A DNA stretch of 64,000 bases from Ampelocalamus luodianensis (taxonomy: Eukaryota; Streptophyta; Magnoliopsida; Poales; Poaceae), in contig CM070634.1 of assembly GCA_036346255.1 (NCBI GenBank), positions 68,900,476 to 68,964,475 on the forward strand, written 5' to 3'. The number at the start of each line of letters is the position of its first letter. The stretch's first letter is position 1. The notes under the pieces are model-generated. The model saw only the letters and a program-made list of their open reading frames with translations, did not search any database and was not told the DNA's origin. A program made the translations under genes and the position numbers. Shown here one piece after another: positions 1 to 10,311 of this stretch.

Positions 1-341
1 CGTGCGCATAACCCCCATACAGTTGGCCCACCAAGTACAGTCGGCGGGCCAGAAACGTCTGCACCCTGTGGCACTCGATTTTGACGATAAATAACATGAA
101 ACATGACAGTAATTTGTGAATTATTTTTCTGCCTTTTTTTGCGGCATGCAACCTTTTTCAAGCTCGTATGTTTGATAGTTAAACTTAACGGTAAGACAGT
201 AAAGTTGTTATGTGTTTTACTGCTTTTATTGTGGCATGTGACTTTCTTTCTTGTACTTGTACATTTGATAGTAAAACACAATCAGTAAGACAGTAAAGTT
301 GTAATGTGTTTACTGTCGAATCACGGTGAGGATTTTGTTTT
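1..341. other. Flanking DNA with a 90-bp tandem duplication, no gene
   Basis: This is the left flank of CACTA-1. Two diverged copies of a unit of about 90 bp start near 141 (gcggcatgca) and 231 (gtggcatgtg). Both run through a 'gacagtaaagttg' block, so the second copy ends near 320. Short CAGTAA-type motifs also abound at 9.9-11.1 kb, on the other side of CACTA-1, so the element probably landed in a locus of this composition. The short open frame at 103-288 is Leu/Phe-rich and looks like chance. Confidence 0.5.
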
Positions 342-620
342 CACTACTACAAAAGACTAATACTAGATGCCTCATCGCAGACGGTTGACCAAAACTGTTT
401 GTATTACATGCAATCACAGATGGTTTTGGTTTAGAAACCGTCTGTGTTATTGCCTACGTTAAAAATCGTTTGTGAAGAGGTAATATCACAGATGGTTCAT
501 ATTGAAAACCGTATGTGAAGTATCATGGACAGTTCTGAACAAGAACCATCTATGATACTACTAAATTCACATACGATTATTTATTAGAACTGTCTGTAAT
601 TAAAAACAATTGATTAGCCG
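342..620 (+). repeat. CACTA-1 left terminus and subterminal repeats
   Basis: After the CACTACTACA tip, several copies of a motif close to ATCACAGACGGTT and its complement AACCGTCTGTGAT alternate in both orientations. Adjacent copies can pair as short hairpins. In characterised En/Spm elements such subterminal motifs bind the element-encoded DNA-binding protein. Here that role is inferred from arrangement only. Confidence 0.75.
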
Positions 621-1500
621 ATTCCAACCACTATTGATCAAGTCGGATTGATCCTTTAAAGTGGTTGAATTGAAGCTGATTTCCCCAACAGAAGAAAGCA
701 GAAGATATGTAATCCGGTAGGCACCTTGTTCCGTATCATGTGTAACTTCCGATCAACAGAAGAATGCAGAAGTAGTACTTCACATGATCGATCGATTCAA
801 AGTTACACATCATAGACAGTGAAGTGCTCACCTAATCGTAGGGATATGATCTTCTACCAATTTCTTGAAGACTTTAAATCTATAGACCAAATTGACTTTT
901 CGACCACCTAAATTGAAGTAGTTGATCGATCATCCATGGATTTTGTTCTTTTCATGCACGGTGGTCGAAAAGTCAATTTGTTATGTGAATTATGTCTTAC
1001 TAGAATAGTATGGAGATGAGAACTTTAAGAAGAAATGGAAGTAAGAAAAGATGGGAAGTTTGTGAGTGATTTTTTCTTAGTTCTACCCCTCTGATGGTTA
1101 TTTATTGGCTAAACAACTCGTGGCAAGATTAAATTAATGAATAAAGACAAAAGTCTGATGGATAGGATTTATTAGAATCTGCTCGTAACAAATAGTTGGT
1201 AACCAAAGCATCTTTTCGGGAATTATTTTTCATAAATACGGTTGACGCTCCTTTTCCTATATTTACAATTGAAGCTAGAGGGCTCATCACAGTCAGTTTT
1301 TAATAAGAACTATCTGTGATTACAGACATCACAGACAGTTTTTAATAAGAACCGTTTGTGATAATTCAATCTTTTGACTCCCGCGCGATGCGTCTCTTCG
1401 TCTCATGTGTTGTCGTTACTCTTCATCTCGCACACCGACATTACGATGCGTCTCTTCGATGTTTTATAAGAATGATCATCGTGCGCTATGGTGAGCACGC
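621..1500. other. AT-rich interior of CACTA-1, no gene seen
   Basis: This stretch is AT-rich with stops in all frames. A 21-base word, 'gaccaaattgacttttcgacc', at about 885-905 recurs inverted near 961-980, giving a loose inverted pair. Two further subterminal-type motifs lie at about 1280-1365. Nothing else is supported. Confidence 0.4.
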
Positions 1501-4500
1501 ATGGTATTGAATACGTACGCCATGGTGAGCATGTTGAGCATGACAGCGAGGAGCAAGGTGAGGAGGTCGGCGATCGTTGTCACCCTTCCTCACGTTGTCG
1601 TCGTCCACATCGTCGGCCTTGTGGCCACGAGCTCTCCTCAACCCATGGCTAACCTCTGCAGCCTACGAGCCACATACATATTCTATTCTTTTGTTTTTGG
1701 TAGGTCTGAAAGGAGTCAGTATTATGTTATGTTTTTGTTCAGAGTCAGTTTCTGAAGATGACTGTAGCATATCATCCTAGTTGTCGGAAAGCTTCAAGTG
1801 TTCATTTCGATTTCAATTTTCGATAGAGAACCTGATTATAGTTTCTCTGAAAATCTATAAAAAGAAGAAAAACCAAAAAGTCGTATTAGTTGATACGACG
1901 CAAAAAATCTCATGTTGATTTTGTTTTGTGTCCAATATCCAGTTCTAAACTGAATTTGACTAGCAACAACGACCATAATTTGGCCTTTTAATTTTCTGTT
2001 ATGGAGTAATTCTTGTATTAAGATTCTGTCGTCTTGAATTTTAGTTGCAAGGCTATGTACAAGGCGTCCAAGGAGCGCGCCGTGGGAAGACGCATGGTGC
2101 TGGAGCGGGAGAAGGTGATGAATTGGCAGTACAACAAGCGCTACCTCGCTGTCGTCAACCACCTAGCCGGTGCCGACAACCCGGAGGCCTGCTTCATCGT
2201 GTTCTGTGAGGACCCCGGTTTATTCGTCTTGTACTGTTTAACCATCCACTTGGTCCTAACAGTACAAATCAAATAAACCAAGCCTCGAGATATGTATACT
2301 TCCTGCACTGCAGATACACACCCGTTACAAAATCATGCATCATTTCCATTCATACACATAGAGCCAAGCAAAAGCAACAATCGAAAGACATAGATAATAT
2401 CAAGAGAGTTATTACAAAGAGAGGCCGACCGCCAAATAACACATAAGTAACCAATTTAAACAATGGAAGCAAATGGCCATAAGATGGCGATAAACAAAAG
2501 CCAATCGGTGTGCCTTTACCCACAAGGCAACCAACCGGACCGCCAAGCTAATCGTCCCAAACAGCGCAAGAACACACTCACAAAAGTGAGGCCCTTGGGG
2601 CTCACCTTCTTCCTCTGCAACAATTAATATTAAGCAAAGCAGTATGAGTACAAAACTTGTTTTTGTACTCGCAAGACTGACGTGTGAGATAACAGAACTA
2701 TAATTAACTACATGCAAGCTTTATTTAAGTGGATGAGGCTCTGGACTTATTTTTAGCATAAAGCAAACTTTCATTTGCAATAAATTAATAGGTTCAAAGC
2801 AAGTTTGCAATTAACTTTTATTGTTCAAATAAAAGAGAGACAATTAGAACAATAGATAGATGACAAAACCAACCTAGAAGTGACTAACCCATAGTCACCA
2901 CAACAATAGCATGAAGTACCCCTTCATACCACCCATGTCAAGTTTAAGTTTTTAAAAGGTTGTAGTCTAGTTCTTGCACGACCTTACCAAGCATGTCCAT
3001 AACCTAGGACGAGGCTATTCGAATAGTTTTAACCCTGCAGGGGTGTACCAATGTACCCACACGATAGACCGCCTTTCCACCAGCCACGGTTAGCACACTT
3101 CCTTTGGTATGCGCATGGCTAAGTCTAACAAGACGCTTTCCAATGGACGATGCTAATTAAGAGCCGCAACCCACGGAGAAGGACACATTAGATGTTCCCT
3201 AACCGGTGCGCTAATGCTCCTCCAAAACACACACACAAGAACACACCCACCGACCAGCTCATAATTAGCACCTCCCAAAGTACTTAGTCAAGAGAGGTTC
3301 CATATCCCCCTCGTGTGGTTAGCACGCAATAAGCGCTTGGCTTAGTGACACAAGTAACTCGGTCCTTGGGGACTTAGGCACCATTCCACACACCCAACAG
3401 ATCACATCAACATACCATTGTGCCCAAGTCAAGATATAGTTTTGTTTTCAGTTTTTGATTTGAAAATCAATAAAACACAAGGGTTGGACATAATGGAGTA
3501 GTAGAAGTAGTTGTGTGATCAAGATCATCGACTAAGTCGATGATCGCCCAATACTACCGATAACTAGGCATGGCTAAGCAATATTCATTCGTAATCTACT
3601 AAGTGATAAGAGCTCATCCAACGAACTCTAATCACAGCAATTAACCTAGGCTCAGGTAGTAAAGGATAATCATTTACCTACAGATTATGCAACTAGAGGA
3701 TTAACTAATCAATTTAACAACAAATTAGCAATGCATACATAGAAGTTAAACAAAATATTAGACTTTAAAAGTAATGGGATCAATGGGAAATGATCAAACT
3801 GCTTGCCTGCTTGTTGTGGCTCAAATTGTTGCGGAGGGTCGTTCTCGGGTTACCGCAAATATCGAATCCTAAGCGAAAGAGCGAAAACAACCAATAAGAC
3901 GAGCAACGCTTAAATGAAAGAGCAAGCAAAATTATCCAAATGCGATTTAAAATTATACACAAGGTATAATAGGAATATACCTAGACATAGGAACTGGAAA
4001 ACCTAATTTGGATTTGTGGTGCAAAAGATATTCCCTAAAAACCTATTTTCTACCATAATTAGCATCAGAGCAAAAATATTTTCTAGAAAGATTTGGAGCT
4101 GAAATTTTTATGGTGGCTACCTACTGGTATAGTGGTAACCCATATAAAATTTCAGGTCATTTGGAGTTATATTTAAAGAGCTATGATTTTTCAAGTCATG
4201 AAAATGAACCAATTTAAATTGCATGTGAAATCTTGTTAAACACAGTAACATGCCTAAAACCAATTTTATCATTTATTACTGTATTAGGGGAAGCTAACAA
4301 AATTGGTTTCACTAAAATTTGATTTTCAGAGAATTAGTTATGCAATTTACAAGTTAATTGCCAATTTTAGAATAATAAGTAGAACCTATTTCTAAACAAA
4401 TTTTAAAATCTGTTTTCTGAGCCGAACTAAACTCCTATTCATTTTTAAATTAAAGTACAACTCAATCTAAAGCTAACAAAATTTGAATCAACCGATTTGG

Positions 4501-7075
4501 GTTTAAAATGAATTAGTTATGTATTTTTGAAGTTTAATACCTTTTTCAGTTTGCAAATAAAGCTTTCGGAAACTCATAAAGGCTATTACGACGTGGTGAA
4601 TAGGGACCGTCGATCTGGATCGACAGCCCACGCCGCGCGCGCGCAAAGACACACACACAATAACATCGAGGCTCACCGTTGGATCAAGATCCAACGGTCC
4701 AAATGATGATGGCATTCGGACCGAACGAATGCCTTCGCAATCCCACCGCTGATCTTCGATCCAACGATCCGATTGAACCACGCCGACGCTGCTTGAAAAC
4801 GCGCGCGCGGCGGAATAATGCGGCCGTGGACCGTCGATCGTGAGATGGACGGCTCACAATCAACGCTACACAAGACACCGCACGTAACACACGAAATCTC
4901 GACCGCAGATCTAGGATGGACGGCGCCGCGTTGGGCCACGCCGCGCGACGCACGACGCGTCCGACAACGCGACCGAGAGCTTCGCCGGCCAATCGCCGGC
5001 GACCAAAGGCACGGCGGCGAGGGAGAGGATGCTAGCAACGGGTGCGCAATAGCATTGCGCACCCTCTGGCACCACTCACACCGGCGGTGGTGGACCAGAG
5101 CGGCGACGCGACGGAGAGGGGCGGTCACGGCAAAGATGACGACGACGATAAGCAGCAAAAGAGCTCCGCATCGGTCCATTCAAGCGGTGCCCGAGCATCT
5201 AGGGACTACCAGGGGGCTACCTGACGGACGCGGGGGTGCAGAGGCGGTCGGAGTAGCTCCGGCGACAAAGCTCCGCGACGGCAACAATGGCGGCAACGAG
5301 GGGAAGCTGTCCTGGACAACTAGAGAGCGACCGCATCATCAAAATAGGTCCCACGTGCCACACTGGTGCTCCCAGATAAAAGAATTGAGGGGAGATGGAC
5401 TCACCGCAGACCGAGACGAAGAGGCGCCGCGCCGAATTGGGGAACTCGAATTAGCCTCCCTCGCACGATAAACCCAAAATTAATTGAGGGTTAAGCTTCA
5501 GGGAGTAAGTAGGGAGCTGAGGGAGCAAGAAAAAGAGAGGGAGAGCCACTGTGGTACCGCCTTCACCGAGAAGCTCCGCGGGCAACAATGGCGGCGAGAG
5601 AAAACAGGTCGTTTGGGAGCTCCACGAATGCAGTGGGTGCAAGGGAGAGCTCACGGTGTGTAAAGGAAGGCGGGGAGGAAGATGGGAGCTTAAGTAGCCG
5701 AGGAAAGCCGTGAGCAACGACAAAGAAGCCTCGGATGCCCACGCCGCCACGGCCGCCACGAGTGACGGAGCAGTGAGCAGGGACTTTGGGCGGCTCGCGA
5801 CGCGCATTTAATGCACCCGCCGTTGGCGTCGAGGTGAGTGGACGCGACGCTCATCGCCCACGAGCCTCTACGCCATGGCGCAGAGCGAGCGCGAGCGGTC
5901 GGCGAAGCGGGCGCGAGGAGGACGACGATGGCCAGCCGTCCGATTTGCATCCAAGGGCTAGCGCGCGATCACGTTGAAACGGCATCGGCGAACGCCGACC
6001 GCCGATTGAAATCCAACGGCCGAGAATCGAGGGCAACCGAGTTGTCCGATGCATACACTAACGCGAGCCGTCCGATTGAGATCCAACGGTCGAGCGCCGC
6101 GCCGATCGATCACGCCAAGACAGCTTAGTTGACTCGACCGAGTCGGTTGGCTCGAGCCCGAGTCTGACCCGCGCCCGAGGAACAGTGCAAACCCATTAGA
6201 ATTTGATTTTTGAGCTGAAACTTTTGGGGATTTAATTGAGGCATCAAATCAACTTCAAAATTTATGAAATTTTAACTTGAGCTTCCTGACCTTAGCGTTA
6301 ACCTTCCATAAAATTTCCAGAGATTTTTGTGCACTGGAATTTTCCCAAAAATTTCCATAAGGTTAAGACAGAGGTTTGACCAAGGTTTGACTTGCCTCTA
6401 AAATATTTCAAATAATTTCCAAAAATTATGAAATAATTCAGAGGTGTTACCAAGCCACCCTAGAACCAGGGAAAATTATTTCCAAGGGTTTGACAAAAGA
6501 TTTGACCAAGGAGGTTGTTGACTTGATAAATGAGGCCTTTGATTTTTAATTTTCCAAAATTCTTTTACAAGAATTTTAGAAAAGTTTCAAAAGTAAAAGG
6601 ATGAAAGAAAAGTTTTAATTTACCCTCATTTTATTACATTTGAAACACAAGCCAAAATGGGGATGTTACATGTTCCTTGAATGGGCGGCTGTCGCCGGCC
6701 ACAAGGACACGGCCTACGTGCTTGGACTCCTCCTCTACATGGCCGGTGAGACGCGCGACGTTGGGAAGCACTACATCAGCCAGGTCGAGAGCGAGTTGGC
6801 CGGCGGCGGGTGCGAGATGGACCAACTGGGAGTGCAGGCAGTGCTAGAGGCTCGCCGCGGACATGGTCTAGGCGGCAGTGTGGAAGAAGATGGCCGAGGC
6901 GCTGGGTCGGGTGTGAGCGTTGTCGGAGGACGACCATCGGTGCATGAGCACCGGCTACGACGTGGAAGGGTGGGACGACTACGCCATCTTCTGTAGCAAC
7001 GACTGCAGAATTAGACATGAGTATGACAATTTCTTTGTAAATGTGTTGAACTACTTGCTATAAAATTAGTGGTTT
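1501..7075 (+). pseudogene. Captured F-box-type (At1g67623-like) gene, broken
   Basis: Three pieces line up with grass F-box proteins of the At1g67623-like group. Exon 1 is about 1501-1673 and ends ...SLRAT. Exon 2 starts at 2045 after a TTTTAG acceptor (CKAMYKAS..., VGRR, LAGADNPEACFIV). It is cut at 2204 by a solo LTR and resumes at 6671 (FLEWAAVAGHK, YVLGLLLY). The tail holds a Cys-rich patch (AIFCSNDCRIRHE near 6985-7020). The intron survives, so capture was from DNA rather than an mRNA copy. The donor at 1674-1675 reads AT where GT is expected. After 6815 the frame shifts, and stops TAG, TAG and TGA interrupt the tail. A stretch between IV and LEWAA expected in relatives seems missing. 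It cannot encode a working protein. The family name is recalled, not searched. Confidence 0.7.
2205..6670 (-). mobile_element. Solo gypsy LTR inside the F-box pseudogene
   Basis: On the plus strand it starts TGTGAGGACCCC and ends GGGATGTTACA. The 5-mer TGTTC occurs immediately before (2200-2204) and after (6671-6675), a perfect target duplication. The sense strand is minus (TGTAACATCC...). Its first several hundred bases match the segment starting at 13346, including the run of CGAGTC-type motifs about 520 bp from the start. A CGGCTATTCGAATAG-like word followed by an 'agaggtgtac'-like word near 3010-3060 also occurs in the Gypsy-1 and CACTA-3 LTRs. No gag or pol frame is present, so a long solo LTR formed by LTR-LTR recombination is the simplest reading. 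The GC-rich open frames at 4673-5471 and 5690-6128 lie in a region that is GC-rich in all LTRs of this group and do not look like genes. Confidence 0.8.
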
Positions 7076-7440
7076 TAGCATAGTTTTAGCAAATATTCAT
7101 ATATAATTCTTTACTAATATGTGAATGTGTCATATGTTCTGAATTTTCATTTATGTATGAATATTAGCATATCTTCATCTGTGATAATACTGCTTCAGCT
7201 CCCTGGTGAGTTTCTTCGTCGCCAAATTTATTCCTTGTTTTGTGAAAAGGATCGATCATCCGCCATTGAAGATAATCATCCCCACATATAACTCTACTAT
7301 ATATACTTCTAAAGCAGGAGTGGCTCCCTCTTCTGTTTTCTTGTCACCGGCATTGATGGCCTACCATATCACAGACAAAATTGTCATATAAACATGTAAT
7401 TTCTTAATGTCATGTAAATGTATATGTGATAATATGCTCA
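7076..7440 (+). pseudogene. 5' stub of the gene family seen at 9-11 kb
   Basis: From about 7216 to 7365 the sequence matches, on the opposite strand, the region upstream of and including the start of the pseudogene at 62339-62851 in CACTA-2: an 'atttattccttgtttt' word, then a segment reading APSSVFLSPALMAY. The expected ATG is GTG here (7319). After the PALMAY codons the match ends and CACTA sequence resumes. This is a remnant, shared by two CACTA elements. The first 140 bases of this interval show nothing recognisable. Confidence 0.5.
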
Positions 7441-7545
7441 AAATATAGAACTTGAGAACAACCATATCACAGACGGTTCTATTATGGAACCGTCTGTGAT
7501 AATTATCACTGACGGTTCCATAATAGAACTATCTGTGATATCCCT
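7441..7545. repeat. Internal subterminal-type repeats of CACTA-1
   Basis: Paired ATCACAGACGGTTC and GAACCGTCTGTGAT motifs lie in opposite orientation, spaced by a short 'tattatg'. The same block, inverted, forms the site in CACTA-2 into which CACTA-3 inserted (50721-50731 plus 62035-62075). Confidence 0.7.
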
Positions 7546-8100
7546 TTATTAATAGGAGCCCGCTAGGTTTTGTGCCCTAACTCGTCACTCCCTAGCGCCC
7601 TTACTCACACCTGTTCCCCTCCCCACCTGAGTGCCTCCGACCTCAACGCCGCCACCCGAAGCCTCCTCCCTGATGGCCGCCCCCAAGTCGTGCCTTCTCC
7701 TCGACCCCGTCGCCAACGCCGCCCTTCTTCCCGTCGCAGTTGGTTCTGACACCACGATTCACTGCACAAGACACTCTTATCGTAAGAGTCTTGTGCAGTG
7801 TCACCGTCGTGACACAACTACGGTGACGCCGCCGCCGCTGGTTGAATCCCCCTTGCCAAATCCACCTCCCCACTGCCAGATATGCCTTCCCCTCTTCGAC
7901 CTCCCCCGGCTACCTCTCCATTCTCTGTTGCTTCAGTTTTTGGATTTGAGTTTGACTTGTTTACTGCTGTGGATTGTTGCTTCTTATGCATACATGAAGG
8001 AGACAGATGTGGTGAGCTACTGCTGGTGGTCGATTTGCCGGTTACACTGGGGTAACTACTCCCCTTTACTCTCTATCCCTTTCCCTCCCCTTGCTCTGTG
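7546..8100 (+). other. Leader or ORF block conserved between CACTA-1 and CACTA-2
   Basis: A C-rich block starts just after a 'ttattaatagg' TATA-like word (about 7546-7556), reads 'ctcgtcactccc' and continues into an open frame at 7631-8101. The same block lies on the minus strand of CACTA-2 at about 50247-50720. The conserved word PPPEASSL appears in both open frames, after which they diverge by indels. Shared position and orientation suggest an element-borne promoter and leader. Coding status is doubtful because the frames diverge. A 41-bp hairpin lies at 7760-7800. Confidence 0.45.
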
Positions 8101-8473
8101 ATGTGGGTGATGAATGATGTGGGCTATGGTGGGTCTTCTGTGATGGTTGGATGATATGGGTCGGTTCTCTGTGTGATGTTGGTTCATAAGATGTGGTTCG
8201 GATGGGCAAAACATCAGTCTTTACACATACAAAATTTTGTACACGTAACTAATCTTATGGTATGTTCCTATATATATGGTATTATGTTTTTGAAAGCTAC
8301 AAATAACATATAATTTTCTGGAATTTTTACCTAGCTTGTGCCTCTAATCATCAATTATTTATTAATTGGTGTGTATTCTATTGAAAAACAAGATCAAATG
8401 AGTCAAAAACTACTACAACACCTCTTCACTTGTCTCTCGCCATTCATTTCACCTGTCTGTGTAACCGTGTTCA
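8101..8473. other. Element interior shared with CACTA-2
   Basis: No gene is seen. The last 90 bases (about 8385-8473) match 49810-49900 inverted, including 'aaaaactactacaacacctcttcac' in parts. This supports a common origin of CACTA-1 and CACTA-2. Confidence 0.5.
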
Positions 8474-8589
8474 CACTACTACAAAAAGGCTAATACTGGA
8501 CGTCTCTTGTCATTACTGACCCATAAACTCAAACGACTCATGAACCGTTTGTGATGACATTTTTGAACCATCTGTGAAGACCTTTATAG

Positions 8590-8590
<1 letters not shown>
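8474..8590. repeat. Internal CACTA end, miniature element remnant
   Basis: A second CACTACTACAAAAAGG tip starts at 8474 inside CACTA-1. It is followed within 110 bases by a sequence matching the opposite kind of element end ('gaaccatctgtgaagacctt') but lacking the final TGTAGTAGTG. It looks like a tiny deleted CACTA whose right tip was lost at the adjoining TA repeat. Confidence 0.5.

Positions 8591-8591
<1 letters not shown>

Positions 8592-8645
<54 letters not shown>
8592..8645. repeat. (TA)n microsatellite
   Basis: About 54 bases of TA, flanked by 'ctttatagat' words on both sides (8582 and about 8681). The same TA tract with the same 'aagccagttttaaagg' neighbour occurs at 49661-49695 and, inverted, at 34510-34590. 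Confidence 0.9.
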
Positions 8646-8647
<2 letters not shown>

Positions 8648-8689
8648 CCAGTTTTAAAGGCACAAGCAACCATTGCTTGGAGACTTTAT

Positions 8690-8914
8690 AGATAATATAT
8701 ATCACAGACGATTTCATCTACAAACCGTTTGTAATAGTCAGCTATTACAGACGGTTCTGAGTTAATAACCGTCTGTGATAGTCTGCATCATAGATAGTTT
8801 AAAAACCGTCTGTGATGACCCCATGTCATTACAAACCCATAAACTCAAATGGCTCACGAAACCGTCTGTGATGATATTTTTGATCCTTCTATGAAAACCT
8901 TTTCTGTAGTAGTG
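8690..8914 (-). repeat. CACTA-1 right terminus and subterminal repeats
   Basis: Alternating AACCGTCTGTGAT and ATCACAGACGGTT motifs lead to the terminal CTGTAGTAGTG. Read from the other strand this end matches the left ends of CACTA-2 (34199) and CACTA-3 (50732), including 'catgaggtcatcacagacgg'. Confidence 0.75.
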
Positions 8915-9093
8915 TTTTACGCTCGAATAGTAAAATTAAGCAACACATTGAGGTAAAATTATACGTACAAAGCAGTAACAGATAAAGATGACATCTATTT
9001 TTACATATAATACTGGTGATTCGACCAAATAGCGTGGTCGGTTGCTTTTGTTTTTATGTACATGCTTGATCTAATACGAAAAGAAGGAAGGCC

Positions 9094-9616
9094 CTAGTGG
9101 CCAACGTAGGACCCTAACGCAATCCTCAAGCATTCGTAAGCTTGCTTGTGGGCTTCAGCGGGAACGGGATCAAGGAATTCATGGAGGAACGACTGCACCT
9201 GGCCCTTCGCGAAAGCGAGTTGAGCTTAGAGGTGTTGGTATTGAGGGTACGCATCGACCATGTGCTAGAGGATATCTTCAGCCTCTTCCATGCTATCGGT
9301 ATCATCGACCCTCGCGCTCAGCTCATCGATGTATCCATAGTACATCTGGATCAACTCTTCAACATGATGCACGCAGTTGGTGAGCGTAACCTCGAGTATG
9401 AGGTTTGCCCCTCCGAACGTCAGAGACCAAGCCATTGGTTTAGCTGAGGAGGAGGTGTAGTCCGCAGATGATCGGAGATACGATATCCGGGAGACAGGGG
9501 GTGGAGATTGAAGGAGGTTGCGGACTACATAATTAATGGTCAGCAGCATTGCTAAGGGTCTGATCAGAGAGGTGATCGTATACAAGGGTGGGGTAGGCCA
9601 GAACTACCATGGGCAT
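9094..9616 (-). pseudogene. Unrecognised grass gene family, tandem copy A, broken
   Basis: Reading from an ATG at 9616 (MPMVVLAYPTLVYDHLSDQT), the frame meets a TAA within about 25 codons, resumes shifted near 9500 (ILEVTLTNCVHHVEELIQ), and is stopped again by TAG at the DIL codons near 9264. It ends at a conserved His-stop (9094-9096). Copy B at 10312-10880 and the CACTA-2 copy at 62339-62851 share this layout: an opening like LAYxxLxYxHLS, a middle alpha-helical stretch, and an ending like AYLH near the terminus. From memory the layout recalls the rice-specific DUF1110 group, but this is a weak guess. All three copies here are pseudogenes. Confidence 0.5.
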
Positions 9617-10311
9617 TTGAGAGGAAGAAGAGCTTGAAGTTATTTTTTTTGTTTACAGGTTTGTGAGGAAAATAATATGGGGTATTTTTGTGTGTTACTT
9701 GGTTAGCGGATGTCCATCCTTATAAATTGTAGTAGGGGTGACGAAGAGATGCATCGGACAGCCGGAGCGGCACCACACATTTTTGTGTTTGGAGACGAAG
9801 AGACAGATTGGTACCCTTATTTTCAGCTATGCACGCGCGAACATGCAAAACAAAGAAGAGCGTAGGTAGTATATTAAAATACAGGCCCCAATGTAGCAAA
9901 ACGTGTTTCACATGTAGTAATTCCAAACAAATTGGAAGTTCAGTAATTGCTTTCGTATTTTACAGTAAAAGAGCTATCATATATCATTTTGTAGTAATGT
10001 CGAGCGAGCAATACAACGTTAGTCAGTGTGACAGTAAAAGCGCATACAAGAAGAGGTAAAATGATCATTTATAAAGTAGTAATTCTGTATTTTTTATCGC
10101 ATTTTCAATGTTACCGTATCCTCTTTGTGTTTAGCAAGTAAACAAAGAAATTATTGCAGTAATGTCATATGTACATAACAGTAAACAACAGGAGATAAAA
10201 ATTCTTAAATATACTTCGGCCAAATAGCGTGTCTGGTCACATTTTCTTTTCTTTTTTTACATTGGTCGATAATAACAAACGAAGGGAAGAAAGGGGAAAA
10301 GAAATGAGGCC
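9617..10311. other. AT-rich spacer of the tandem unit
   Basis: No gene is seen. Many short CAGTAA, GTAAT and ACAGTAAAA motifs occur between 9880 and 10200. The spacer ends with 'ggccaaatagcgtg' (about 10218), which also starts the previous unit ('gaccaaatagcgtgg', about 9022). This marks a tandem unit of about 1.2 kb. Confidence 0.5.

Larger units (their letters stand above)
342..8914 (+). mobile_element. CACTA-1: non-autonomous CACTA element with captured gene pieces
   Basis: The left end begins CACTACTACAAAAG and the right end is the inverse, closing in CTGTAGTAGTG. The base triplet TTT lies on both sides (339-341 and 8915-8917), as expected for the 3-bp target duplication of CACTA elements, although a T triplet is weak evidence alone. 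The left end matches the right ends of CACTA-2 and CACTA-3, and the right end matches their left ends, so this copy lies in the opposite orientation. Inside are subterminal repeats (about 380-600, 1280-1365, 7460-7545, 8690-8880), an F-box-type pseudogene split by a solo LTR, a 5' stub of the gene family seen at 9-11 kb, and a leader block conserved in CACTA-2. No transposase frame was found, so it would need a transposase from elsewhere. Confidence 0.8.

Noticed and set aside
4673..6128. Several GC-rich frames of 60 to 217 codons in the solo LTR
   Set aside because: They overlap on both strands, match the GC-rich zone present in all LTRs of the group, and show no protein family motif.
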